Source: an uncultured Bacillota bacterium (GTDB lineage Bacteria; Bacillota_I; Bacilli_A; Erysipelotrichales; Erysipelotrichaceae). Taken from it: a stretch of 38,387 nt of DNA. Numbering within the stretch: position 1 is the first letter of the stretch; each line of letters begins with the position of its first letter. Of the stretch, positions 16,531-24,163 are shown piece after piece. The notes below the pieces were generated by a model. The model ran no database searches, had not been told where the DNA came from, and saw only the letters and a list, made by a program, of their open reading frames with translations. The stretch covers positions 1 to 38,387 of the forward strand of contig CASEQH010000069.1 of NCBI GenBank assembly GCA_949290085.1, in the 5' to 3' direction. A program made the position numbers and the translations under genes.

Positions 16531-17127
16531 TCACTTTAATAAAGGCGATATGTGTTTATAAATAATTAAGGTAATGACTGATGATAAGATACCCTTGATT
16601 AAATTAAATGGCGTCGTGCAACAAAGGACGAGTAAAAATGTCGAATCGATAAAAGGAAAAATACTGCTAGCCATGGCAATAATGCTTTCTAGCGGCAGAT
16701 TCATAATTTTTACATAGGCTGGAATGACAAAGAAAAGATTGGAAATAAAACCGATGACAGCCATCGAAATAACACCGACCGATAGACCGATGATGGCATT
16801 TTTCTTAGTCTTTTGATGACGATATATAAGACTGGTTGGAACCACAAAGGCGCAACCGACAATAAAATTAGATAGTTCACCGACAAAGGCTGTTTCCGTT
16901 CCTTGGAATATCACATTTAATAAATTCTTAAATAATTCGATGATGACGGCTGCCATAGGTGATATCGCAAATCCACCAATCAATACAGGTATTTCTGAAA
17001 AGTCGATTTGATAAAATGGCGGAGCAATAAACGGCAGTGGAAACTCAAAGTACATAAGCACAAAAGCGATGACAGCCAAAATAGAAATCTTGACCATATT
17101 TCTTGTAGATAATAACCTATTTTGCAT
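16531..17127 (-). CDS. ribU: Riboflavin ECF transporter S component
   Basis: A 198-residue integral membrane protein with about six helices. FEFPLPFIAPPFYQIDFSEIP near residue 28 is the RibU substrate-binding signature, followed by KNLLNVIFQGTETAFVGELSNF and the C-terminal TPFNLIKG. It binds riboflavin outside the cell and needs the shared EcfA-A'-T module, encoded elsewhere. GGGAGG lies 6 nt before the ATG. An FMN riboswitch with an intrinsic terminator precedes it, so FMN should repress it; this independently supports the vitamin assignment. Confidence 0.95.
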   Translation of the reverse strand: MQNRLLSTRNMVKISILAVIAFVLMYFEFPLPFIAPPFYQIDFSEIPVLIGGFAISPMAAVIIELFKNLLNVIFQGTETAFVGELSNFIVGCAFVVPTSLIYRHQKTKKNAIIGLSVGVISMAVIGFISNLFFVIPAYVKIMNLPLESIIAMASSIFPFIDSTFLLVLCCTTPFNLIKGILSSVITLIIYKHISPLLK

Positions 17128-17142
17128 AAAAATCCTCCCAAA

Positions 17143-17164
17143 AGAAAAAAGGTTTTGTAACCTT
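17143..17164 (-). terminator. Riboswitch-controlled terminator before ribU
   Basis: On the minus strand AAGGTT (17164-17159) pairs with AACCTT (17154-17149), followed by a run of T. It lies between the FMN aptamer and the ribU ribosome-binding site. Confidence 0.75.
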
Positions 17165-17191
17165 CTCTGGGCATGAATGATATTTAAAAAA

Positions 17192-17300
17192 AACTATCTT
17201 TCATCCAGACTTTACTGTCGCCACTTGAATCACACAAGTTCAACCCGAAGGCTCGCGGGGTTTACCGCCGGTCAGGAATTTCACCTTGCCCTGAAGTTTT
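17192..17300 (-). promoter_or_regulatory. FMN riboswitch (RFN element) controlling ribU
   Basis: Reading the minus strand, the conserved blocks appear in order: CTTCAGGGCAAGGTGAAATT, CCTGACCGGCGGTAAA, CCCGCGAGCC, then GGCGACAGTAAAGTCTGGAT followed by GAAAGATAG. These are the hallmark segments of the RFN aptamer. The downstream hairpin at 17164-17149 with its T-run is the expression platform, giving transcriptional attenuation when FMN is bound. Confidence 0.97.
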
Positions 17301-17336
17301 ACACCTAAATCTTAACATCAAAATAAAGATTTGTTA

Positions 17337-17365
17337 ATAAAAAAAAGGGATAATTATTATCCCTT
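17337..17365 (-). terminator. Terminator of efp, overlapping its stop codon
   Basis: AAGGGATAA (17365-17357) pairs with TTATCCCTT (17353-17345) around a TAA loop, followed by eight or so T residues on the minus strand. The first bases of the stem belong to the efp stop codon. Confidence 0.85.
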
Positions 17366-17921
17366 AAGCACGGCTTGAATATTTACCGTCAGCAGTTGAA
17401 ACTAGCACTCTTTCGCCTTCTTCGATGAATAGAGGAACACGGATTTCTAAGCCTGTTTCACATTTTGCATTCTTTTGTGCATTAGTAGCTGTATCGCCTT
17501 TAACAGCTGGCTCACATTCAACTAGTTCTAATTCAACCTTATCTGGTAGAATTACACCCAAGATTTCATTTTCATACATTTGGATATCAACTTCTAGATT
17601 AGGTGTTAAGAAGTTCATTTCCCAAGTAAGACGATCTTTTTGAATTTCTACTTGGTCATATGTCTCATTATCCATAAATACTAAAGCGTCGCCGCTATCG
17701 TAAAGATATTGCATCTTCTTCTTTTCGATCATAGCTTGTTCAACCTTATCGCCACCAGTAAATGATATTTCGTTAATTACTCCTGTGCGAAGATTCTTAA
17801 CTTTAACTTTAACAATCATCTGGCGCATAGCTGTCTTGTTGCGATCGACATCTAATACCACATAAATATTTCCTTCGTTTTCAAATGTTGTTCCTGGTTT
17901 TAAGTCATTTACAATAATCAT
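17364..17921 (-). CDS. efp: Elongation factor P with a non-canonical loop tip
   Basis: A 185-residue, full-length EF-P with all three beta-barrel domains (KNLRTG, FTGGDKVE, YLYDSGDALVFMD, ECEPAVKGDTAT and the final VSTADGKYSSRA). It relieves ribosome stalling at polyproline runs. The domain I loop that usually reads KPGKG(N/A), carrying the modified Lys or Arg, reads DRNKTAMRQM here (residues 26-34). Lys29 aligns with the first Lys of KPGKG, and the modified position becomes Met or a neighbouring Arg. The variant looks lineage-specific rather than damaged because the rest is intact. GAGGTG precedes the ATG, and its own promoter lies at 17949-17976. Confidence 0.97.
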   Translation of the reverse strand: MIIVNDLKPGTTFENEGNIYVVLDVDRNKTAMRQMIVKVKVKNLRTGVINEISFTGGDKVEQAMIEKKKMQYLYDSGDALVFMDNETYDQVEIQKDRLTWEMNFLTPNLEVDIQMYENEILGVILPDKVELELVECEPAVKGDTATNAQKNAKCETGLEIRVPLFIEEGERVLVSTADGKYSSRA

Positions 17922-17948
17922 TGTTTCACCTCTTTATTTTCCCATTCT

Positions 17949-17976
17949 ATTTTACTGTAAAATGCTTAATTGTCAA
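17949..17976 (-). promoter_or_regulatory. Promoter of efp
   Basis: A consensus -35 TTGACA (17976-17971), a 16-bp spacer and -10 TAAAAT (17954-17949) on the minus strand. The -35 box lies within the last codons of comGG. The leader is about 20 nt. Confidence 0.8.
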
Positions 17977-18325
17977 AGGAAATAAGCTCATAATCATATA
18001 TTTTACCCTCACTTATCTCTAAGTCAATGACAATATCCTTATAGCTAACACGATAAGTATTTCCATTTTGAAAGATATCGACCGCATAACTATCTAAGTT
18101 CAAATCATGCATATCCCATCCATTTAAAAGGGCACATTTCATAAATAAAACGACTCTAGCTTCTTGAATGAAGACTTCTTCTTTAGCTCTTAGATTATCA
18201 TATACTTCACTCGCTGTCTTCAAATGATTTTGATACATCAAAAGAAAGCTCATCACTGCCATCATCGCCATCCAAAAAGGTGTCGATAGAAAAGCTGTCC
18301 GCTTTTGCCAAACATATTTTTTCAT
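17966..18325 (-). CDS. comGG: ComGG-like competence pseudopilus protein
   Basis: A 119-residue protein ending the comG operon. The N-terminus is basic (KKYVWQKRTAFLS), followed by one membrane helix at about residues 14-33 and a globular part. The prepilin-type site is atypical, with no Glu at the fifth mature position, as is common for ComGG. The start at 18325 has AAGGA 8 nt upstream; an in-frame ATG also exists at 18334. Its first 119 nt overlap the end of comGF in another frame. Identity comes mainly from operon position. Confidence 0.65.
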   Translation of the reverse strand: MKKYVWQKRTAFLSTPFWMAMMAVMSFLLMYQNHLKTASEVYDNLRAKEEVFIQEARVVLFMKCALLNGWDMHDLNLDSYAVDIFQNGNTYRVSYKDIVIDLEISEGKIYDYELISFDN

Positions 18326-18686
18326 ACTTTTCATCCTTCAATATCTCTAAATATATGCAATCATTCTCAATATAAAATGACGCATCTAGTACATCCTCAT
18401 AGATGATTTGCGTACCCGGTGTCATGATGAGATGGCCATTTGTAAGATATATCTCGTAATCTTTATCTTGATAATTAAAACTTAAATAGTTGTCATTCAC
18501 CTCAATATCATATGAAAGTAATAATATCTTCCTAAGTTGGACTATACTCATATTGCCAGAGACATCATAATAGTAAAAATCTAGACTTGCGATGGACTTA
18601 TAAATATTCAAAAGTAAAGGCAATAATAGGAGAAAAATATAGACACTGACCACTAATTCTAACTTGCTGAATCCTCTTTTACGCAT
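18207..18686 (-). CDS. comGF: ComGF-like pseudopilin
   Basis: A 159-residue protein with a clear class 3 prepilin leader, KRG|FSKLELVV, and a hydrophobic helix to about residue 28. A beta-rich region (DYEIYLTNGHLIMTPGTQIIYEDV) matches the style of ComGF. The C-terminal 40 residues are acidic (LDGDDGSDELSFDVSKSFEDSE) and are encoded over the beginning of comGG. It overlaps comGE by 28 nt. It is a minor pseudopilin of the competence pseudopilus. Confidence 0.8.
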   Translation of the reverse strand: MRKRGFSKLELVVSVYIFLLLLPLLLNIYKSIASLDFYYYDVSGNMSIVQLRKILLLSYDIEVNDNYLSFNYQDKDYEIYLTNGHLIMTPGTQIIYEDVLDASFYIENDCIYLEILKDEKYEKICLAKADSFSIDTFLDGDDGSDELSFDVSKSFEDSE

Positions 18687-18862
18687 GGTCTTATCTCTTT
18701 AAAGACATATTCTAAACGTTCATTAGAAGCTTCGCGATAATTAATATATCCTCTTTCATAATTATTAACACTTCGATATAACATCAATACTGATGAAGAC
18801 AAGATGGCGATAATCATAATGATAAATAGGGCATCAAATAATAAATAAGCCTTTCTAGTCAT
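18659..18862 (-). CDS. comGE: ComGE-like minor pseudopilin
   Basis: A 67-residue protein with prepilin-type N-terminus TRKA|YLLFDALFIIMIIAIL, where Asp replaces the usual Glu at position five, followed by a short soluble tail. The start overlaps the comGD stop as ATGACTAG. Its length and position between comGD and comGF fit ComGE. Confidence 0.7.
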   Translation of the reverse strand: MTRKAYLLFDALFIIMIIAILSSSVLMLYRSVNNYERGYINYREASNERLEYVFKEIRPCVKEDSAS

Positions 18863-19169
18863 AACTGATACTTCCGTTACCTAGATGTATTATTACCTTA
18901 GCGAAGTCAAATATTAAAGTCTGGGCCATATTGACTGTACCATCAGCTGTAAAGCGAATAGGTGCCGCCTTTTGAAAATCATAATCACTCTCTAATTGTC
19001 TAGCTTCATTATTAACTAAAGCCTCACTTTGCACCTTTAAATATTCATCCATGAAATAGTAATGAGCATAATCATTCTTAGGAAAAGAAGTAAAAGAAAT
19101 ACTTGTAAAGATGGCGATGATAAAAACTACCACCACCATCTCTAGTAAGACAAAAGCCTTCTTAGTCAT
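18855..19169 (-). CDS. comGD: ComGD-like minor pseudopilin
   Basis: A 104-residue protein with prepilin leader MTKKA|FVLLEMVVVVFIIAIF. I place the start at 19169, where ATGACTAA overlaps the comGC stop; the frame is open further upstream but that part only shadows comGC. After the helix it has a short globular region ending VIIHLGNGSISYD. It is expected to be processed by ComC-type peptidase and to join the pseudopilus tip complex. Confidence 0.8.
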   Translation of the reverse strand: MTKKAFVLLEMVVVVFIIAIFTSISFTSFPKNDYAHYYFMDEYLKVQSEALVNNEARQLESDYDFQKAAPIRFTADGTVNMAQTLIFDFAKVIIHLGNGSISYD

Positions 19170-19458
19170 AGGTTGCATGTCCATCAACCAATCTAATCGC
19201 CTTCCCGTTTGAACAAGTCGTCTGTTCCTCAGAGATATAGCCGCCACTGACTAAGTCTTGTAAAGATGACGGCATAGTATCATAGTCAAGTTTAAATTGT
19301 ACTATGGCCGTATCGATGACCTTAGTCAAGGCGTCACAAGCCTTATTGTCAACCGACTCAATAACCTTGGTCACATTAGGCACTGTCAACAAAAATAAGA
19401 TGGATATAATCATCACTACTACTATCATTTCTAGTAATGTAAATGCTTTTCTTTTCAT
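19162..19458 (-). CDS. comGC: Major competence pseudopilin ComGC
   Basis: A 98-residue major pseudopilin. MKRKA|FTLLEMIVVVMIISILFLLTVPNV is a textbook class 3 leader with Glu at mature position five. Two cysteines (NKACDAL and QTTCSNG) could form the disulfide known in ComGC proteins. The start at 19458 is supported by AAGGAG 6 nt upstream. It is the main subunit of the filament that moves DNA to the receptor. Confidence 0.93.
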   Translation of the reverse strand: MKRKAFTLLEMIVVVMIISILFLLTVPNVTKVIESVDNKACDALTKVIDTAIVQFKLDYDTMPSSLQDLVSGGYISEEQTTCSNGKAIRLVDGHATYD

Positions 19459-19468
19459 TCTATTCTCC

Positions 19469-20467
19469 TTAAAGCTGTCCAATTGCCTGCATAGGCAAAA
19501 ATAAGATTTGGTAAATAAAAATAATGAGTAAACCTACCAAAAGATAGACAGAAGTCTGTACTGCTTTGGTATAAAATTTAATCTTTCTAAGCAATTCTAA
19601 TTTTGTAAATTCGACATAGTTATTAATCATATTATCAAAATCATTAGACAAGATAGCTATCTTCATAAAAGCTGAGACGCGATTATCTAGATACTTTGTG
19701 TGCATGGCTTCATCCATATTTTTACCCTCAAGAAATGCCTCTTTCACATGATAAGCTATGAAGGATACTATCGGTTTATCCTTGAGTGAGCGGAGTATCT
19801 CTATACTTTCTTTGGTCTTATAGCCCATGCGATAAGTCAAACGATAAAGTGAGATAAATTCTTGGCTGTAATAAGTCTCTAGTAATGAATTAGGCATGTA
19901 ACGCACTAATAAGATATAAAAATAAACTATGCGCTTACGTGATTTAAATATCAAAAAGATAGACATTAAAACCATAGTGATTAGATATATCACATTAGTA
20001 AATATCCTAAGTATCACTCTAATTAGTTCAAAAGCTCGCGTATCAATTTCAAATGATTTAAGAATAGTAAAGATGCTATCTAAACCATAGACTTCAAATA
20101 GATAAAGACCTGTCATAGAGAAGAAAAATAATAAGGCCGGATAGAGGATATTCTTTCTAATCTCCTTGTTTCTATCATTTTCATAATCAAAGCTATTTAA
20201 AGACAAGTTCAAGGCCTTATTAAGGGGTAATATTTTAATAAAAGAAGAAAAGGTGTTTTGTAGCTCTTTACAGATATATGGCTTTAAGACAGTTTCATAA
20301 TCCTTGCCCATCTTTAAATCAGTGAATATCTTCTTAAAGATATGTGAATTTTTCTTATTTTCGATAAGGGCCAAACATTCCTGTAGGGGGAGGTTTGTAT
20401 TTAATAAAGAATGAATGGCTCGCCAATCATCGAGACATATCTCTTCTCTGTGCAAGAGTATTTTCAT
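19469..20467 (-). CDS. comGB: Competence pseudopilus platform protein ComGB
   Basis: A 332-residue type II secretion F-family membrane protein. A cytoplasmic N-terminal part is followed by three membrane segments at about residues 130-150, 175-200 and 305-325, with the second repeat LVRYMPNSLLETYYSQEFISLYRLTYRMGYKTKESI between them. It anchors the assembly ATPase to the growing pseudopilus. The start is placed at 20467, where AAAGGA lies 7 nt upstream; a TTG 21 nt earlier is less likely. It overlaps comGA by 41 nt. Confidence 0.92.
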   Translation of the reverse strand: MKILLHREEICLDDWRAIHSLLNTNLPLQECLALIENKKNSHIFKKIFTDLKMGKDYETVLKPYICKELQNTFSSFIKILPLNKALNLSLNSFDYENDRNKEIRKNILYPALLFFFSMTGLYLFEVYGLDSIFTILKSFEIDTRAFELIRVILRIFTNVIYLITMVLMSIFLIFKSRKRIVYFYILLVRYMPNSLLETYYSQEFISLYRLTYRMGYKTKESIEILRSLKDKPIVSFIAYHVKEAFLEGKNMDEAMHTKYLDNRVSAFMKIAILSNDFDNMINNYVEFTKLELLRKIKFYTKAVQTSVYLLVGLLIIFIYQILFLPMQAIGQL

Positions 20468-21410
20468 TGATAATTCCTTTATCGGCAAAGTATTTCAACT
20501 GTTTATTGACATCGATATAGTCCTTAAGATGTCTTCCCTGTTTAAAATAGTAATCTAAATCTTCTTTAGGCATCATCTCATAGAGGACTATCCTTTTATG
20601 AGCATTAGAATAAATCATTTTCTGATAACTCAATAAGAGTAAGACATCCTTTAACTGTTCGAGACTCACACCTAGTTCCAACATTCTCGATATCGAACCA
20701 CTGGCACTAGTGGCATGAATACTGCTGACTACTAAGTGTCCGGTATTAGCCGCTCTGATGGCCATCCTAGCTGATTTTTCATCTCTAATCTCACCTATCA
20801 TGATTATGTCGGGATCATGGCGCATAATCTGCTTAATACCTACATCGTAATCAAATCCGATAGCCTCATTGATTGATATCTGGACAAAATCATCATTTAC
20901 AACTTCAATCGGATCTTCTAAGGTATATATCTTCTTTTGCTTAACGCTCTTTAATAAACTATATAAAGTCGTCGTCTTGCCACTTCCGGTCGCTCCTGAA
21001 AATAAGATGAGGCCACTATCTTTATTAATAGCCTCAATCAGGCATTTGTTTTGCCATTCAATCAAAGATAATTTATAGGGGTCCAATTTAATCTTTTTAT
21101 TTAAGATTCTAAGAACGCCATTAGTAAAGTGGGCATTGGCAATGACGGCATAACGTAAAGATAAGATATTGCCATCGACTTCATATTCGAATTGCCCTGT
21201 TTGAGGCATTAGAATATTACCGACATCAAGACCTGATAGATATTGTATATAAGCCAATAAACGGATATCTTGAGCTTCTTTTTTAACTTCATACATCTTC
21301 TCTTGAATACGCATCTCTATCTTTAAATCAAAGTGCCTGCGCGTAAAATGAATATCTGTCGCATCTTTTAATAACGCTAGTCTAAGTAATGCTCTTAAAC
21401 GTCTTTCCAC
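20427..21410 (-). CDS. comGA: Competence pseudopilus assembly ATPase ComGA
   Basis: A 327-residue GspE/PilB-type ATPase. Walker A is FSGATGSGKTTTLYSLL, the Asp box is TLEDPIE, Walker B is HDPDIIMIGEIRD, and the His box is TGHLVVSSIHA. The tetracysteine zinc motif of longer relatives is missing, as usual for short ComGA proteins. The start is placed at the GTG at 21410, 5 nt after a perfect AAGGAGG; an earlier in-frame GTG at 21425 lacks a site. It is the first gene of comGA-GG. I saw no ComK-type or SigX-type box upstream. Confidence 0.93.
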   Translation of the reverse strand: MERRLRALLRLALLKDATDIHFTRRHFDLKIEMRIQEKMYEVKKEAQDIRLLAYIQYLSGLDVGNILMPQTGQFEYEVDGNILSLRYAVIANAHFTNGVLRILNKKIKLDPYKLSLIEWQNKCLIEAINKDSGLILFSGATGSGKTTTLYSLLKSVKQKKIYTLEDPIEVVNDDFVQISINEAIGFDYDVGIKQIMRHDPDIIMIGEIRDEKSARMAIRAANTGHLVVSSIHATSASGSISRMLELGVSLEQLKDVLLLLSYQKMIYSNAHKRIVLYEMMPKEDLDYYFKQGRHLKDYIDVNKQLKYFADKGIINENTLAQRRDMSR

Positions 21411-21457
21411 CTTTTCCTCCTTCACTTCATTATTGACATACTATATTTCATTTCCTA

Positions 21458-21480
21458 TTAAAAAAGACCGCTAGGGTCTT
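21458..21480 (-). terminator. Terminator of the MBL hydrolase gene
   Basis: AAGACC (21480-21475) pairs with GGTCTT (21469-21464), followed by T residues. The gene's TAG stop lies in the hairpin loop, so the last two codons form the left arm. Confidence 0.8.
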
Positions 21481-22082
21481 AAATAAATATTGTACATAAA
21501 TTCATGGCCTAAGGTGCTCTCTTCGTCATGACCGGGATGAACAATAAGTTTTGGATCAAGACTTTTAATAAAATGTAAGGAATCTTTTAATAATCTATTA
21601 CTGCCCCCAACCAAATCAGTTCTTCCAACACCTTCTTTAAATAAGGTATCGCCAGTAAATAAATCATCATTAAAACGATACAAGACACTGCCCATAGTAT
21701 GACCTGGTGTATGATAAACTTCAAACTCAAATGGTCCAATCTTTTGTATTCCTTCTTGAATACTTGTAATGGGGCTAGTAATCTTGCCAGAGACGCCAAA
21801 TATCTTCATATTTTCTTGATATAAGCTTTCATCAGTAGCCAAAAAGACATCTTCGCCATGTAATAAAATGGGTATGTGATATTCTTTATAGATTTCATCT
21901 ACCCCTCTGATATGATCGAAATGACCATGAGTCAACAATACTCCCAAGACTTTCTTATCTTTTAATAAATCAAATAATTTCTTACTCTTACTAGCTGGAT
22001 CAATAATTAATACTTCACCATCTATCTCTAAGTAGTAAGTATTAGTCGCTAAAGGGCCTAATATTAATCGCTTGATTATCAT
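21471..22082 (-). CDS. Metallo-beta-lactamase-fold hydrolase (YqgX/glyoxalase II-like)
   Basis: A 203-residue MBL-fold enzyme. THGHFDHIRGV is the HxHxDH metal motif near residue 54, HTPGHTMGSVLY the third ligand, GDTLFKEGVGRTDL the bridging Asp region and HPGHDEESTLG the last His. It resembles the YqgX subgroup, which often lies next to comG in Bacilli. The frame is open to 22226, but the true start is the ATG at 22082 (MIIKRLILGPLATNTYYLE). No ribosome-binding site is present. TATATT at 22093-22088, inside the T-tract of the rpmG terminator, may be its -10. The substrate is unknown. Confidence 0.9.
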   Translation of the reverse strand: MIIKRLILGPLATNTYYLEIDGEVLIIDPASKSKKLFDLLKDKKVLGVLLTHGHFDHIRGVDEIYKEYHIPILLHGEDVFLATDESLYQENMKIFGVSGKITSPITSIQEGIQKIGPFEFEVYHTPGHTMGSVLYRFNDDLFTGDTLFKEGVGRTDLVGGSNRLLKDSLHFIKSLDPKLIVHPGHDEESTLGHEFMYNIYLRP

Positions 22083-22092
22083 ATATAAATAT

Positions 22093-22117
22093 AAAATAAG
22101 CCATGACGGCTTATTTT
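22093..22117 (-). terminator. Hairpin at the end of rpmG
   Basis: A 10-bp stem AAAATAAGCC (22117-22108) / GGCTTATTTT (22102-22093) with a GTCAT loop. The rpmG stop codon TAA is part of the left arm. The T-tract is interrupted (TATATTTATAT), so termination may be partial. Confidence 0.6.
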
Positions 22118-22260
22118 TTCTCCTTATGAACAGTTTTCTTATTACATCTAGGGCAATATTTTTTGATTTCCATCTTTTCCGGATGTTTCTTTTTATTTCT
22201 TGTACCGATGTAATTTTCTTCACCACATTCTGAACACTTGAATGTAATATCTTCTCTCAT
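22111..22260 (-). CDS. rpmG: Ribosomal protein L33
   Basis: A 49-residue ribosomal protein of normal length. Its two CxxC pairs (CSEC near residue 9 and CPRC near 38) mark the zinc-binding form of L33. YIGTRNKKKHPEKMEIKKYCPRC is the conserved core. The start at 22260 has AAGGAGG 9 nt upstream; an upstream in-frame extension has no site. It is transcribed from its own promoter, whose -35 overlaps the glgB stop codon. Confidence 0.97.
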   Translation of the reverse strand: MREDITFKCSECGEENYIGTRNKKKHPEKMEIKKYCPRCNKKTVHKEKK

Positions 22261-22289
22261 TGATATAACCTCCTTGGTAATGCTAATAA

Positions 22290-22318
22290 ATAATATCAAA
22301 AAATATAGTTAAAATCAA
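22290..22318 (-). promoter_or_regulatory. Promoter of rpmG
   Basis: -35 TTGATT (22318-22313), a 17-bp spacer and TG-extended -10 TATTAT (22295-22290). The -35 contains the TGA stop of glgB, so there is no room for a terminator between the two units. Confidence 0.8.
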
Positions 22319-24162
22319 TCTTTTTTGGTGCTCTTATTAGTCTTGCGTGGTTTTTTCCGCTTCGCTTCAAAGATAATAGCTGCAAATGGTGCAATTCTGA
22401 TTTTCATTGAATAGTCCAAATTATGTTTAGGCTTTTTAACGGCCTTCACTGGTTCAAAGTTGCACATGTTGCAACCACTGTAGATATCTTTTTCACTATT
22501 CATAATCTCGGTATAGCTGCCGCTATATGGCACGCCTATAACATAACTTTCATAAGCTATTGGCATCATATTTAAGACAACTACATAACACATCTTATCA
22601 TCATAGCGGATGTAGGAATAGATGCTTTGAGCATTGTTGTCGGCATCTATCCATTTAAAATAGCGATAGTCATAGTCATATTTATAAAAAGCTTCATGAT
22701 TTTTATAAATGAGACACATATCTCTAAAGAAACGGGCAAAAGAATCATGTAATGGATACTTCAGCATGAACCAATCCATCTCTTTTTTCTCATCAAATTC
22801 TCTAAACATCGCTATTTCATTGCCCATGAAATTAAGCTTTTTGCCAGGATGGGTAAACATATAGACATACAAATTGCGACATAAATGGAATTTTTCTTCA
22901 TAAGTGCCAAACATCTTATCGATGATAGTTCCCTTAGAATGGACCACCTCATCATGCGATAGAGGCAATAAGAAACGTTCTGAATAGAAATAAGCCATAG
23001 AGAAAGTAAGCATATTATGATGATACTTTCGATATTCATGGTCCATCTTATAATATTTGAGCGTATCGTTCATCCAGCCCAAATCCCACTTATAGTCAAA
23101 GCCCAAGCCCCCATAAGGTACTGGTTTAGTGACATTAGGGTAATCGCTAGAATCTTCAGCAATGAGCATGGCGCTAGGGTGTATTTGCTTAAGCATGAAA
23201 TTGGTGCGCTTAATAAAGGCCTGCCCTTCGACATTTTCTCCCTTATCTTTATTTCCCTGGTGATATATAAAATGGCTAATGGCATCAAAACGCAAACCAT
23301 CGATATGATATTCTTTTAAGAAAAAATTAGCGCTAGACATCAAAAAAGAGATGACTGGTCCACTATTTAAATCAAAGTAATAGCTATCCCACTCGCTTTT
23401 CATCAAGTGTTTTTCTGGATATTCATAAAGAGGTTCAAAATCAAAATTAATTAAACCAAAATCATCCTTCACAAAATGAGCATAGACGACATCAAGTATG
23501 ACACCTATGCCCTTTTGATGACAAGCATTGATAAAATCCATCAAGTCATAAGGGGTCCCATAACGCGAAGTAGCACTGAAAAAACCAGTCGCTTGATAAC
23601 CCCATGAGCCATCAAATGGATGTTCAAATAAAGGCATTAATTCGATGTGTGTAAAACCATTTTCAAGCACATATGGAAGTAGTTCCTCCTTGGCTTGTCT
23701 ATAACTATATAAACCATTTTCACTCTTTTTAAAGCCATTTAAATGCACTTCATAGATATTGATAGGCTCATCATAGTTTAAACGTCTATCATTCATATAG
23801 TAGTAATCATCAAATTTGTAATAGTTTAAGTCATACATACATGAAGCCGTCTCGGGTCTTAGTTCACTATATAGAGCATATGGGTCTATCTTATCATGAT
23901 AGGTAAATTCATCTTTATAGATACGATAGCGATAACTGTAGATAAATTCGAGATTGTCGATATAGAGATACCAAATGCCTCTAAAATCAACTTTATCCAT
24001 CGGATGCCCTTTCGCCCAATCATCAAAAGAGGATATCACTTCAACCTTATAGGCATGGGGTGCCCACAAGATGAATTCAACCCCACTTCCGTATTTATGA
24101 GCTCCAAATAGTTTATAGGCTTCTAATTCTTCTCCTTTAAAAAACTTATCGTAATTCTTCAT
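22315..24162 (-). CDS. glgB: 1,4-alpha-glucan branching enzyme
   Basis: A 615-residue GH13 enzyme. It starts directly with a CBM48 module (about residues 15-105) without the extra N1 module of long forms. Catalytic motifs appear in order: DVVYAHF, DGLRFDAISHF (nucleophile Asp near 291), LIAEDSSDYP (acid Glu near 337) and PLSHDEVVHSKG (Asp near 405). It makes alpha-1,6 branches in glycogen. The C-terminus ends in a basic Lys/Arg-rich tail. It is the last gene of the glg operon, starting one base after the glgA stop. Confidence 0.95.
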   Translation of the reverse strand: MKNYDKFFKGEELEAYKLFGAHKYGSGVEFILWAPHAYKVEVISSFDDWAKGHPMDKVDFRGIWYLYIDNLEFIYSYRYRIYKDEFTYHDKIDPYALYSELRPETASCMYDLNYYKFDDYYYMNDRRLNYDEPINIYEVHLNGFKKSENGLYSYRQAKEELLPYVLENGFTHIELMPLFEHPFDGSWGYQATGFFSATSRYGTPYDLMDFINACHQKGIGVILDVVYAHFVKDDFGLINFDFEPLYEYPEKHLMKSEWDSYYFDLNSGPVISFLMSSANFFLKEYHIDGLRFDAISHFIYHQGNKDKGENVEGQAFIKRTNFMLKQIHPSAMLIAEDSSDYPNVTKPVPYGGLGFDYKWDLGWMNDTLKYYKMDHEYRKYHHNMLTFSMAYFYSERFLLPLSHDEVVHSKGTIIDKMFGTYEEKFHLCRNLYVYMFTHPGKKLNFMGNEIAMFREFDEKKEMDWFMLKYPLHDSFARFFRDMCLIYKNHEAFYKYDYDYRYFKWIDADNNAQSIYSYIRYDDKMCYVVVLNMMPIAYESYVIGVPYSGSYTEIMNSEKDIYSGCNMCNFEPVKAVKKPKHNLDYSMKIRIAPFAAIIFEAKRKKPRKTNKSTKKD

Positions 24163-24163
24163 A

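Noticed and set aside
21411-21470. ComK box (AAAAN5TTTT) or SigX-type box before comGA
   Set aside because: Neither pattern is present; only weak TATAGT-like sequence is seen, so the regulator of comG is unknown.
22083-22226. 48-residue N-terminal extension of the MBL hydrolase
   Set aside because: It is an out-of-frame reading of rpmG, which is clearly real on the same strand; the MBL fold begins at 22082.
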